Shown: in pieces, positions 1 to 8,510 of the stretch
Numbering within the stretch: position 1 is the first letter of the stretch
How the letters are laid out: each line of letters starts with the position of its first letter
DNA from: Streptomyces thermodiastaticus
Lineage (GTDB): Bacteria > Actinomycetota > Actinomycetes > Streptomycetales > Streptomycetaceae
Assembly (NCBI RefSeq): GCF_014656135.1
Contig: NZ_BNBV01000004.1
Coordinates: forward strand, 80,459-144,458
DNA length: 64,000 nucleotides
Direction of reading: 5' to 3'
Made by a program: the position numbers and the translations under genes
Notes under the pieces: generated by a model
Seen by the model: only the letters and a program-made list of their open reading frames with translations
Databases searched by the model: none
Told to the model about the DNA's origin: nothing

Positions 1-340
1 GTGTCCGCTTCGGCTTGGCCTCCGCCTCCTCGGTGGCCGGCGTGTCCGTGCCCGCGTCCGTGGCCGGGGTGGCGGCGGTCTTCTTCCGAGTACGGGTGCG
101 CTTGGGCTTGGCCTCCGTGGCGTCGGCGGTGTCGGTGGCTGCCGTGGCCTCGGGTGCGGCCTCGGCGGTCGCCGTGTCCGCGGCCTCGCCGGCGGCGGCG
201 GCCTTCTTGCGTGTCCGCTTCGGCTTGGCCTCCGCCTCCTCGGTGGCCGGCGTGTCCGTGCCCGCGTCCGTGGCCGGGGTGGCGGCGGCCTTCTTGCGGG
301 TGCGGGTGCGCTTGGGCTTGGCCTCCACGGCGTCGGCCGT
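1..340. repeat. 210-bp direct repeat inside helicase tail
   Basis: Bases 1 to about 130 recur from 211 to about 340 with only a few substitutions, giving a 210-bp (70-codon) in-frame period encoding KPKRT(RT)RKKAA basic clusters separated by Ala/Thr/Asp linkers. A further unit may lie beyond the left edge. Confidence 0.85.
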
Positions 341-2170
341 GTCGGCGTCGGCCGTGTCGGCGGCGGCCGGTGCGCTCGCCTCCTGCTCGGGGGCCTGCTG
401 TGCCGCCGGTGCCGTCGTCTCGGGTGCGGCGGCGGCCTCGGCCGTCCTGCGGGTGCGGCGGCGACGCGGCTTCGCGGGGGCCTCCGGTGCGGCCTCGGGG
501 GCCGGCGCCTCCGCCACCGTGGTCGCGGACGCCGTGGACGGCGCGGCGGGCTCCGCGGGCTCCGGCTGCGTCACGGGCGTGACCTGCGGCGACTCCGGCG
601 CCGGCGCGGATGCCGACGGTGCGGGAGCGGCCGGCTGGACCGGGACGCCACCGCGCATACGGCGTCGGCGGCGCGGCGTACGGGTCCGCGTCTGCTCGCC
701 CGTGGCCGCCGCCTCGGCCGAAGCGGCCTCGTCGGCCGTACCCACTGCCGAAGCGGCGTCCACCGGTGCGCCACCGCGCGTGCGCCGGCGGCGGCGCGGG
801 GCGCGCGCCGGGCGCTCGCGGTCACGGTCGGCCGAACGGCCCCTGTCGCGCCCGCCGTGGCCGCCGCGTCCGCGGCCGCCGGTCTCGCCCAGGTCCTCCA
901 GCTCCTCCGCGTCCAGCCCGGCCCGGGTGCGCTGCGAGCGGGGCAGGATGCCCTTGGTGCCCTCCGGGATGCCCAGGTCGCTGAACAAGTGCGGGGAGGT
1001 GGAGTAGGTCTCCACCGGCTCGTGGAAGTCCAGCTCCAGCGTCTTGTTGATCAGCTGCCAGCGCGGGACGTCGTCCCAGTCGACGAGCGTGATCGCCGTA
1101 CCCTTCGCGCCCGCGCGCCCGGTGCGGCCGATGCGGTGCAGGTAAGTCTTCTCGTCCTCGGGGCACTGGTAGTTGATGACGTGGGTGACGCCCTCGACGT
1201 CGATGCCGCGGGCGGCGACGTCGGTGCACACCAGAACATCCACCTTGCCGTTGCGGAAGGCGCGCAGCGCCTGCTCGCGGGCGCCCTGGCCGAGGTCGCC
1301 GTGGACCGCGCCGGCGGCGAAACCGCGACGCTGGAGCTGCTCGGCGATGTCGGCCGCGGTGCGCTTGGTCCGGCAGAAGATCATCGCCAGGCCGCGGCCC
1401 TCGGCCTGCAGTATCCGGGCGATCATCTCCGGCTTGTCCAGCGAGTGCGCGCGGTAGACGAACTGCTTGATGTTGGCCACCGTCACGCCCTCGTCGTCCG
1501 GCGCGGTGGCGCGGATGTGCGTGGGCTGGGACATGTAGCGGCGGGCCAGACCGATCACCGCGCCCGGCATGGTCGCCGAGAACAGCATGGTCTGCCGCTC
1601 GGCCGGCAGCATGTCCATGATCTTCTCGACGTCGGGCAGGAAGCCGAGGTCGAGCATCTCGTCGGCCTCGTCCAGGACCAGGCACTTGACGTGCCGCAGG
1701 TCGAGCTTCTTCTGCCCGGCCAGGTCCAGCAGCCGGCCCGGGGTGCCGACGACCACGTCGACGCCCTTCTGCAGCGCCTCCACCTGGGGCTCGTAGGCAC
1801 GGCCGCCGTAGATCGCAGCGACTCGCACATTGCGCACCTTGCCGGCCGTCAGCAGGTCGTTGGTGACCTGCACGCACAGCTCGCGCGTGGGCACGACGAC
1901 CAGCGCCTGCGGGGCGTCGGTGAGAGCCTCGGGGGCGGCGCGCCCGGCCTGCACGTCGGCGGGGACCACGACGCGCTCGAGAAGCGGAAGGCCGAAACCG
2001 AGCGTCTTGCCGGTGCCGGTCTTGGCCTGGCCGATGACGTCCGAGCCCGACAGGGCCACGGGCAGCGTCATCTCCTGGATGGGGAAGGGGGTGGTGATGC
2101 CGACGGCTTCCAGCGCCTCGGCGGTTTCGGGGAGGATTCCCAGGTCTCGGAACGTAGTAGTCAGCGTCAT
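1..2170 (-). CDS. DEAD-box ATP-dependent RNA helicase, C-terminus cut by window edge
   Basis: RNA helicase that uses ATP to remodel RNA or RNA-protein complexes. From the ATG at 2168-2170 the protein shows a Q motif near residue 25, Walker A AKTGTGKT at about 48-55, DEAD in VLDEADEM, SAT in LFSATM, and HRIGRTGR of the second RecA lobe. After about residue 440 it becomes a low-complexity Ala/Pro/Thr tail with basic clusters of the PRRRR and KPKRTRTRKK type, probably RNA-binding. The tail contains a 70-residue repeat (210 bp) and continues past position 1. An AGAGG-type ribosome site precedes the ATG. The helicase core is certain; the RNA target (ribosome assembly or cold response) is unknown. 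Confidence 0.93.
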   Translation of the reverse strand, partial: MTLTTTFRDLGILPETAEALEAVGITTPFPIQEMTLPVALSGSDVIGQAKTGTGKTLGFGLPLLERVVVPADVQAGRAAPEALTDAPQALVVVPTRELCVQVTNDLLTAGKVRNVRVAAIYGGRAYEPQVEALQKGVDVVVGTPGRLLDLAGQKKLDLRHVKCLVLDEADEMLDLGFLPDVEKIMDMLPAERQTMLFSATMPGAVIGLARRYMSQPTHIRATAPDDEGVTVANIKQFVYRAHSLDKPEMIARILQAEGRGLAMIFCRTKRTAADIAEQLQRRGFAAGAVHGDLGQGAREQALRAFRNGKVDVLVCTDVAARGIDVEGVTHVINYQCPEDEKTYLHRIGRTGRAGAKGTAITLVDWDDVPRWQLINKTLELDFHEPVETYSTSPHLFSDLGIPEGTKGILPRSQRTRAGLDAEELEDLGETGGRGRGGHGGRDRGRSADRDRERPARAPRRRRRTRGGAPVDAASAVGTADEAASAEAAATGEQTRTRTPRRRRRMRGGVPVQPAAPAPSASAPAPESPQVTPVTQPEPAEPAAPSTASATTVAEAPAPEAAPEAPAKPRRRRTRRTAEAAAAPETTAPAAQQAPEQEASAPAAADTADADTADAVEAKPKRTRTRKKAAATPATDAGTDTPATEEAEAKPKRTRKKAAAAGEAADTATAEAAPEATAATDTADATEAKPKRTRTRKKTAATPATDAGTDTPATEEAEAKPKRT

Positions 2171-2557
2171 GCCTCTTCTGTGTACGCGGTGCGAGGCGAG
2201 CGCGGGGGTCGTGTCGCGTGACCGTGCCGGGGACGTGGGCCGCCCACGCGGGCGGGCCGTGTGGCACGGGACCACAGCCGACGCTCTAGCGCTCGTACCG
2301 CTGAGGGTGTCCCTCCGGTCGTCGCACGTACACTGACGTACGGCTGCGGAGGGCTGTCGGGTCGGAGCCGATCGGGCCACCGACCGGGCATCCTCATACG
2401 TACGCCTGCGGGAGACGTCGGTGCGTCGGCGTACCCAACAGGCGCAATACCACCATACCCCGGATCCGTGCACACGCGATGGCCGATTTGGTCACGTAGT
2501 CGTCGTCACACCGGATGATCAGGTGAGGTGCCGGGGCCGCGGACTATTGTGCGCTGC
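2171..2557. other. Divergent intergenic region, no gene seen
   Basis: This 387-bp gap separates the divergent helicase and ferritin-like genes. No convincing ORF is seen. A -10-like TATTGT at 2545-2550 lies 7 nt before the ATG at 2558, with no ribosome-binding site between them, which suggests a leaderless transcript to the right. No clear helicase promoter was recognised. Confidence 0.5.
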
Positions 2558-3301
2558 ATGACCAGCCCTGACACGCCTGAGAACGCCACCGACGCCCCCG
2601 CACGCACCGGGATCGCCGCCATGGACTGGGCGGAGGCCGCCGCGGACCCCCAGTACCGTGCCGCGGTCGTGGACCTGCTCGGAGCCCTCGCGTACGGCGA
2701 GCTGGCGGCGTTCGAGCGGCTCGCGGAGGACGCCAAGCTGGCGCCCACCCTCGCGGACAAGGCCGAGCTGGCGAAGATGGCGTCGGCGGAGTTCCACCAC
2801 TTCGAGCGGCTGCGCGACCGGCTCACCGAGATCGGCGTGGAGCCGACGGAGGCGATGGACCCGTTCGTCGCCGCGCTCGACGGCTTCCACAAGCAGACGG
2901 CGCCCTCGGACTGGCTGGAGGGACTCGTCAAGGCGTACGTCGGCGACTCGATCGCCAGCGACTTCTACCGGGAGGTCGCCGTCCGCCTGGACTCCGACAC
3001 CCGTGAGCTGGTCCTCGCCGTCCTCGCGGACACCGGACACGCCGACTTCGCGGTGGAGAAGGTGCGCGCCGCGATCGAGGCCGACCCGCGGGTGGGCGGC
3101 CGGCTCGCGCTGTGGGCGCGGCGGCTGATGGGCGAGGCGCTGTCGCAGTCGCAGCGGGTGGTGGCCGAACGGGACGCGCTGTCGACGATGCTGGTCGGCG
3201 GAGTGGCCGACGGCTTCGACCTGGCCGAGGTCGGCAAGATGTTCTCCCGGATCACCGAGGCGCACACCAAGCGGATGGCCGCGCTGGGACTGGCGGCCTA
3301 G
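2558..3301 (+). CDS. Ferritin-like fold protein, MiaE_2 family
   Basis: A 247-residue predicted all-helical protein of the actinobacterial ferritin-like family related to the tRNA hydroxylase MiaE (Pfam MiaE_2). The ExxH-type stretch EFHHFERLRDRL and later Glu/His-containing helices (DTGHADFAVEKV) fit a di-iron four-helix bundle. I start at ATG 2558 rather than GTG 2528 because TATTGT at 2545-2550 ends 7 nt before it, placing the transcript start at or beside the ATG. Substrate is unknown: MiaE acts on ms2i6A tRNA, but actinobacterial members have not, to my knowledge, been shown to do so. Confidence 0.8.
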   Translation: MTSPDTPENATDAPARTGIAAMDWAEAAADPQYRAAVVDLLGALAYGELAAFERLAEDAKLAPTLADKAELAKMASAEFHHFERLRDRLTEIGVEPTEAMDPFVAALDGFHKQTAPSDWLEGLVKAYVGDSIASDFYREVAVRLDSDTRELVLAVLADTGHADFAVEKVRAAIEADPRVGGRLALWARRLMGEALSQSQRVVAERDALSTMLVGGVADGFDLAEVGKMFSRITEAHTKRMAALGLAA

Positions 3302-3372
3302 CCGCGAGGCCGCGGGCAAGGGGCCGGTACGGATCGTGCGACCGGCCCACGTGCGGTCGCGGCCGCCGGGGA

Positions 3373-3642
3373 TCAGGCCGGCGCGGAGTGCCGCCGCAGC
3401 CGTGCCGCCGGGCGGAGCAGCAGCGACAGGGCCGCGACCGAGACGACCACCGCGCCCAGCAGGCTCGGCAGGACCCCGGCGGGGTCCAGGGCGCCGTGCG
3501 TGACGAGGGCGCCGAGCAGGGCACCGGCCACGGCCGTCGACAGCACCAGCAGGCGGGAGGGCAGCCGGTGGGACAGGCGGTGGAACGCGGCCCAGCCGAG
3601 CAGCAGACCGAGGACGGCGGAGCCGGACGTTTCCAGAATCAT
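3373..3642 (-). CDS. Small two- or three-TM membrane protein
   Basis: An 89-residue hydrophobic protein. Helices are visible at about residues 7-20 (AVLGLLLGWAAF), 30-50 (LLVLSTAVAGALLGALVTHG) and 58-76 (LLGAVVVSVAALSLLL), followed by a basic tail RPAARLRRH, so the C-terminus is probably cytoplasmic. A good ribosome-binding site (GGGGAGGCA, 4 nt before ATG) supports the start at 3642. It has no recognised domain. It lies convergent to the ferritin-like gene and is read in the same direction as the DUF3107 and TetR genes. Function unknown. Confidence 0.7.
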   Translation of the reverse strand: MILETSGSAVLGLLLGWAAFHRLSHRLPSRLLVLSTAVAGALLGALVTHGALDPAGVLPSLLGAVVVSVAALSLLLRPAARLRRHSAPA

Positions 3643-3731
3643 CGAGTGCCTCCCCAGGCGGTCGGCCGGTGCCGGACGGTCGTACCCGTCTTACCCCTGA
3701 CCTGCGGAATCCAACCCTCCCTGTGGGCTGT

Positions 3732-3773
3732 TCGTGCTGCCTGCGCAGCGGCTCGTGCTGCCTGTGCAGCGGC
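3732..3773. repeat. Tandem 21-bp direct repeat
   Basis: Two adjacent 21-bp units (3732-3752 and 3753-3773) differ at one base. They lie in the non-coding 226 bp between the small membrane protein gene and the DUF3107 gene. No function is evident. Confidence 0.6.
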
Positions 3774-3868
3774 GCGAGGCGCGACCGCGGGAACACGACG
3801 GCGGGGTGCCGCCGGCCACCGCCGACGACACCCCGTCCCAGGCCCTGGCTCGCCCGGCGTGGCGCGGA

Positions 3869-4096
3869 CTACAGCGCGCCGAAGCCCACCCGGCGCGGCG
3901 TCGGCTCGCCCAGCTCGACGTACGCGAGACGGTCGGCCGGGACCATCACCTTGCGCCCGTGCTCGTCCTCGAGGGTCAGCAGCTTTGCCGCGCCCGTCAG
4001 CGCGTCGGACACCGCCCGCTCGACCTCCTCGGGCTTCTGACCGCTCTCCAGAACGATCTCGCGGGGCGCGTGCTGCACGCCGATCTTGACCTCCAC
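3869..4096 (-). CDS. DUF3107 family protein
   Basis: A 75-residue protein starting VEVKIGVQHAPREI and ending RRVGFGAL, matching the small actinobacterial DUF3107 family over its whole length. I chose GTG 4096 over the longer reading from 4153 because GGAGGG lies 8 nt upstream and the family normally begins with this MEVKIGV-like sequence. The conserved VPADRLAYVELGEP block near the C-terminus is present. Function of the family is unknown. It is the next gene downstream of the TetR regulator on the same strand, 188 bp away. Confidence 0.88.
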   Translation of the reverse strand: MEVKIGVQHAPREIVLESGQKPEEVERAVSDALTGAAKLLTLEDEHGRKVMVPADRLAYVELGEPTPRRVGFGAL

Positions 4097-4284
4097 GGCT
4101 ATGTCCCTCCGACGGTCAGTGAAGTGCGCGGCCTTCCGCGCCGTACCCAGCACACATTAGCCCGGTGAGGGGAAGCGCACGGCGCCGCCGTCCCACGCCA
4201 CGAGCGAACAGCCGGAGGGAATACGCCGCGGGACGCGAAGGCGGCAGCCTTCGGGCGGAGTACCTGAAGGCCCGCGGCGGCGGT

Positions 4285-4932
4285 TCAGCGGTGGGGCTGC
4301 TCGCTGCCGTGCAGCGGGAAGCCGGCGATGCCGCGCCAGGCCAGCGACGTCAGCAGCTGCACCGCCTGGTCGCGCGGGACCTTGCGGTCGCTGTGCAGCC
4401 AGGACCGGGCCACCACCTGGGCGAGCCCGCCCAGGCCGGAGGCGAGCAGCATGGACTCCTCGCGCGACAGGCCCGTGTCCTCGGCGATCACGTCGCAGAT
4501 CGCCTCGGCGCACTCGTTGGTGACCTTGTCCACGCGCTCGCGCACCGCCGGCTCGTTCGTCAGGTCCGACTCGAAGACCAGCCGGAACGCGCCGCCGTCG
4601 TCCTCGACGTACGCGAAGTAGGCGTCCATCGTGGCCCGCACGCGCTGCTTGTTGTCGGTGGTCGACGCCAGCGCGCTGCGCACGGACTGGATGAGCGACT
4701 CGCAGTGCTGGTCGAGCAGCGCGAGGTAGAGGTCGAGCTTGCCCGGGAAGTGCTGGTAGAGCACGGGCTTGCTGACGCCGGCACGCTCGGCGATGTCGTC
4801 CATCGCGGCGGCGTGGTACCCCTGCGCCACGAAGACCTCCTGAGCGGCGCCCAGCAACTGGTTCCGCCGGGCACGGCGCGGCAGGCGCGTGCCTCGCGGG
4901 CGTGCCGCCTCAGTCTGCTCGATGGCTGTCAC
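4285..4932 (-). CDS. TetR family transcriptional regulator
   Basis: A 215-residue repressor-type regulator. The N-terminal HTH lies at about residues 25-70, with the recognition region MDDIAERAGVSKPVLYQHF, the most conserved TetR signature. The C-terminal ligand domain holds the DDGGAFRLVF and SGLGGLAQVVARSWL helices. Start at GTG 4932 is supported by GGGAGGCGGC directly upstream. The gene is between DUF3107 and the acidic-protein gene, all on the minus strand. Ligand and targets cannot be read from sequence. It resembles the broadly conserved Streptomyces TetR near DUF3107 rather than a drug-pump regulator, as no transporter is adjacent. Confidence 0.9.
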   Translation of the reverse strand: MTAIEQTEAARPRGTRLPRRARRNQLLGAAQEVFVAQGYHAAAMDDIAERAGVSKPVLYQHFPGKLDLYLALLDQHCESLIQSVRSALASTTDNKQRVRATMDAYFAYVEDDGGAFRLVFESDLTNEPAVRERVDKVTNECAEAICDVIAEDTGLSREESMLLASGLGGLAQVVARSWLHSDRKVPRDQAVQLLTSLAWRGIAGFPLHGSEQPHR

Positions 4933-5129
4933 GCCGCCTCCCAAAGTCGTCCTTGTGCGCTGTGCGCCGAGCCGCCATCGTACTTTTCGGTAACCGTACT
5001 GTGCGCGGTGCGAGCGCAGGATTTCACGAACCGGACGGTGATGAAACCACCGGCCGAGGTCTCGCACGCAACCCGGCCGGGCAGGTGAGGACGCCCGTCG
5101 CCGCCCGGTCACGGGCGTGCACCCGTGGC

Positions 5130-5360
5130 TCAGCGGTAGTCGTCCTCGTCGAGGGACACCACGCGCGCCTGTTCGATCAGGTCGGCCTCGTTGCCGCGGG
5201 CGGGATCCACGTCGGTCAGGGCGTCGTCGTGGTCCGGTGCGACGTCGGCCTGCTGCTCGGCGGCGTCGCCCTCCGGGGCCTCGACGGCGATCTCCGCGGC
5301 GTCCTCCTCCGCCGGCGCCTCGGCGTCGAACGTCTCGGGATCGGTGGGGTCGAAGACCAT
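5130..5360 (-). CDS. Small highly acidic conserved-type protein
   Basis: A 76-residue protein composed largely of Asp, Glu and Ala, beginning MVFDPTDPETFDAEAP and ending DEDDYR. No Cys, no membrane segment and no recognisable domain; it is predicted to be disordered. The ribosome site GGGAGC lies about 6 nt before ATG 5360, which makes it a credible gene rather than a shadow. It lies upstream of the TetR gene and divergent from the hydrolase gene. Function unknown. Confidence 0.6.
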   Translation of the reverse strand: MVFDPTDPETFDAEAPAEEDAAEIAVEAPEGDAAEQQADVAPDHDDALTDVDPARGNEADLIEQARVVSLDEDDYR

Positions 5361-5578
5361 GCCGGGCTCCCTTCCCGTGCACGTCGCCGCGCACGTCCTA
5401 GTGGTCTCCCTCGATCAGCGGGGGCTACCCCGGGTGCCCTCTGTACGAGCGTAGGAGACACCCGATCCGGACGCCACAACCCCGCTGCCGACGCCCGGTC
5501 CCGGTGGCACGCCCCGCGGACGCGGCCTGTGACGGCGAACACATGAACCAGTGCGTGATCGTCTCGTAACATTGCCGC

Positions 5579-6589
5579 ATGTCTTCGACCGAGCTGCCCT
5601 CCGTGTCGTCCGCCACCGTTCTTCCCACGGTGGCACCCGTCAGGGTCGAGGAGGAGGAGCAGCTGCGCTCGGTCCGGCTGCCGGGGATGACCCTGGCGGT
5701 GCGCTCCCGGCCCGCCCGGCGCGAGGGCCTGCCCCGCGCACTGTACGTGCACGGGCTCGGCGGCTCCTCGCAGAACTGGTCCGCGCTGATGGCGCTGCTG
5801 GACGACACCGTCGACAGCGAGGCGGTCGACCTGCCGGGCTTCGGCGACTCGCCGCCGCCGGACGACGGCAACTACTCGGTCACCGCGCACGCGCGCGCGG
5901 TGATCCGCTACCTGGACGCCCGCGGCGGCGGCCCGGTCCATCTGGTGGGCAACTCCATGGGCGGCGCGATCTCCACCCGGGTCGCCGCCCTCCGCCCCGA
6001 CCTGGTGCGGACGCTGACCCTGGTGTCGCCCGCGCTGCCCGAGCTGCGGGTGCAGCGCACCGCGGTGCCGACCGCGCTGCTCGCCGTGCCCGGCGTGGCG
6101 GCCCTGTTCACCCGGCTCACCCGCGAGTGGACGGCCGAGCAGCGGGTGCGCGGCATGATGGCGCTGTGCTACGGGGACCCGTCGCGGGTCACGCCCGAGG
6201 GGTTCCGCACCGCCGTCCAGGAGATGGAGCGGCGGCTTCGACTGCCATACTTCTGGGACGCGATGGCGCGCTCGGCGCGCGGGATCGTGGACGCGTACAC
6301 GCTGGGCGGACAGCACGGACTGTGGCGCCAGGCCGAACGGGTCCTCGCGCCCACGCTGCTGGTCTACGGTGGCCGTGACCAGCTCGTGGGCTTCCGCATG
6401 GCGCAGCGCGCGGCCCGTGCCTTCCGTGACGCGCGCCTGCTGACCCTGCCGGACGCGGGACACGTGGCGATGATGGAGTACCCGGAGACGGTGGCCACCG
6501 CCTTCCGGGAGCTGCTGGCGGAGACGGCGGGCCGGCGGGCCGAGGACGGGGGATCCGACGAGAGCATGGACGAGAGCATGGGGGGCTGA
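5579..6589 (+). CDS. Alpha/beta hydrolase
   Basis: A 336-residue serine hydrolase. The oxyanion segment YVHGLGGSSQNW (about residues 56-67), nucleophile elbow GNSMGG, acid in YGGRDQLVG and the C-terminal GHVAMMEYPE histidine give a complete catalytic triad. No signal peptide is seen; a 40-residue acidic or disordered N-terminus precedes the fold. TAACAT at 5567-5572 ends 6 nt before the ATG with no Shine-Dalgarno sequence, so it is probably leaderless. Only 8 nt separate its stop from the DUF3152 gene, implying co-transcription. Substrate unknown; lipase, esterase or haloperoxidase-like activities are all possible. Confidence 0.9.
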   Translation: MSSTELPSVSSATVLPTVAPVRVEEEEQLRSVRLPGMTLAVRSRPARREGLPRALYVHGLGGSSQNWSALMALLDDTVDSEAVDLPGFGDSPPPDDGNYSVTAHARAVIRYLDARGGGPVHLVGNSMGGAISTRVAALRPDLVRTLTLVSPALPELRVQRTAVPTALLAVPGVAALFTRLTREWTAEQRVRGMMALCYGDPSRVTPEGFRTAVQEMERRLRLPYFWDAMARSARGIVDAYTLGGQHGLWRQAERVLAPTLLVYGGRDQLVGFRMAQRAARAFRDARLLTLPDAGHVAMMEYPETVATAFRELLAETAGRRAEDGGSDESMDESMGG

Positions 6590-6597
6590 GAAGGCGC

Positions 6598-8286
6598 GTG
6601 GGACGCCACAGCCGCCGCGGACCCGCCCCGAAGGGCGAGACCGCGGAGACCGCGGAGACCGCTGAGACAGCGGCCGAAGACGACAGCCGGGGCCGGACGG
6701 GCCGCGGGGAGATCCACGGCACAGGACCGTCCGGCGCACGGCCGGGCGGTCAGGGGCCGGGCGGGCCGTGGCCCGGCAACCGGCAGCCGGGCGCCGCGCC
6801 CGGGCAGGACCGTACGCCCCCGGCCCGGCCGGCACCGGCCGCCACAGCCCCGGGCGGCATGCCCCGGGCGACCGGACCGGCGCCGGGACTGTACGCCGGA
6901 CCACCACCCGGACCCGATACCACGTCAGGAAGGGCGCAGCCAGGGTCCGTTCCGCCCGGGACCGCACCACCGGGCCCGTACCGCCCGGGACCTGTCCCGC
7001 CGTCAGCCCCGCAGCATGTCGGCGCGGGCCCGGCACCGACGGCACCACGCTTCCCGGACGGCACGCCCGCGCATGGTGTGCCGCGTTTTCCGGACGGCAC
7101 GCCCGCGCACGGTGTCCCGCGTTTTCCGGACGGCACCCCCGTCGGCGGTGTCCCGCAGATCCGGGGCGGGCATCCCGAGCAGCGCGAACCGGGCGGCGGC
7201 TGGGGACGGCCGGTCCCCGGCCCGGTGGGCGCCGCGGGCGCCGGGCACGCCGCCCCGGCCGGCACCCCCGTCGCCGGCACCGGGCCCGCGACGCCGCCTC
7301 TTCCCCAGCAACGGCGGGAGCCGGCCGGCCCGCGGCAGGACTACCTCGACGCCTTCGACGGCGAGAACAGCGTCTTCACGCCCCGGCCCGCCGCGGCCGC
7401 GCACCCGGAGACCTCGGGCGGCCGGCACGGCAGCGACGCCGGCACGGACACCGGACAGGACACCGGTGACGGCGCACCGCCGGACGACGCCGGGGCGCGG
7501 GCTGCGGACAAGAGCGGCAAGGGACGCACCGTCACCGGCATCGCGGCCGCCGCCGTCACCACCGTGCTCACCGTCGTCGTCGCCGGGCAGGTCACCGACG
7601 GACACTCCGGCGCCCACGCCGAGCCGGCCTCCGGGCAGGCCCGGCAGACCCGGAGCGCACACCCGTCGCCGCGGACCACACCGGCGCTGACGTACGTCCA
7701 GAAGATGAACACCACGTACGAGATGAGCCCCACGTTCAAGGGCTCGGGCACGTTCGACGTGGTCCCCGGCTCCGCGAAGGCACCCGGCACCGGGCACACC
7801 TACCGCTACCGCGTCGACGTCGAGCAGGGCCTCGGCCTGGACGGGAAACTCTTCGCCGACGCCGTGCAGAAGACGCTCAACGACGACCGCAGCTGGGCGC
7901 ACGACGGCGCCCGCACCTTCGAGCGCGTCTCCACCGGCACGCCCGATTTCGTGATCACGCTGGCCAGCCCGGGCACCACCGCGGACTGGTGCGCGAAATC
8001 GGGTCTGGACACCACGGAGGACAACGTCTCCTGCGACTCGGCGGCCACCCCGCGCGTGATGATCAACGCCTACCGGTGGGCGCAGGGCTCGACGACCTAC
8101 GGCGACCACATCTACGCCTACCGTCAGATGCTGATCAATCACGAGGTGGGCCACCGGCTCGGCCACAACCACGAGCTGTGCCAGAAGGACGGCGCGCTCG
8201 CCCCGGTGATGCAGCAGCAGACGAAGTTCCTGGACCACGACGGCATCCACTGCCTGCCCAACCCCTGGCCGTACCCCGAAGGGTGA
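6598..8286 (+). CDS. DUF3152 membrane-anchored putative zinc protease
   Basis: A 562-residue protein. Residues 1-300 are Pro/Gly-rich and disordered, including three 12-residue repeats of the RFPDGTPAHGVP type. A single TM segment (about 309-330, GIAAAAVTTVLTVVVAG) is followed by an extracellular DUF3152 domain of about 190 residues containing HEVGHRLGHNH, an HExxHxxGxxH zinc-binding signature, and paired Cys residues. This suggests a type II membrane protein with a metzincin-like catalytic site outside the cell. It starts at GTG 6598, 8 nt after the hydrolase stop. Proteolytic activity is inferred from the motif only. Confidence 0.88.
   Translation: MGRHSRRGPAPKGETAETAETAETAAEDDSRGRTGRGEIHGTGPSGARPGGQGPGGPWPGNRQPGAAPGQDRTPPARPAPAATAPGGMPRATGPAPGLYAGPPPGPDTTSGRAQPGSVPPGTAPPGPYRPGPVPPSAPQHVGAGPAPTAPRFPDGTPAHGVPRFPDGTPAHGVPRFPDGTPVGGVPQIRGGHPEQREPGGGWGRPVPGPVGAAGAGHAAPAGTPVAGTGPATPPLPQQRREPAGPRQDYLDAFDGENSVFTPRPAAAAHPETSGGRHGSDAGTDTGQDTGDGAPPDDAGARAADKSGKGRTVTGIAAAAVTTVLTVVVAGQVTDGHSGAHAEPASGQARQTRSAHPSPRTTPALTYVQKMNTTYEMSPTFKGSGTFDVVPGSAKAPGTGHTYRYRVDVEQGLGLDGKLFADAVQKTLNDDRSWAHDGARTFERVSTGTPDFVITLASPGTTADWCAKSGLDTTEDNVSCDSAATPRVMINAYRWAQGSTTYGDHIYAYRQMLINHEVGHRLGHNHELCQKDGALAPVMQQQTKFLDHDGIHCLPNPWPYPEG
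7048..7155. repeat. Three 36-bp in-frame repeats in DUF3152 gene
   Basis: Units at 7048-7083, 7084-7119 and 7120-7155 encode RFPDGTPAHGVP twice and RFPDGTPVGGVP once. They lie in the cytoplasmic disordered region ahead of the TM segment. Confidence 0.85.
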
Positions 8287-8383
8287 CCGGCGGCGCGCAC
8301 CGGTCCCCGCCGCGGGGGCCGGGCCGCCCATAGCGCGCCAAAACGCGCGCCGCACGGGAAAGTTACGTCCGTTCACCCCTTCC

Positions 8384-8417
8384 GGTGGCGCGACGGACAA
8401 CCGTCCGTCGCGCCACC
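8384..8417. terminator. Perfect 15-bp inverted repeat
   Basis: Arms 8384-8398 and 8403-8417 are perfectly complementary around an AACC loop. It lies about 100 bp after the DUF3152 stop and about 95 bp before the glycosyltransferase start, with no U-tract. It could be a Streptomyces-type hairpin terminator or an operator for the downstream operon. Confidence 0.5.
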
Positions 8418-8510
8418 GCTGTGTCCGCATACGTTCGTCCCGCTGTCAGCCGTCGGCGCACCGGCGGCCGGCCACAGGACGCGGACGAGCAGGGGAACGG
8501 AGGTGCACAC

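Noticed and set aside
3706..3732. GGAAT-N19-GTT on the plus strand, a possible SigR site
   Set aside because: The genes following are on the minus strand, so there is no gene for it to drive; likely chance.
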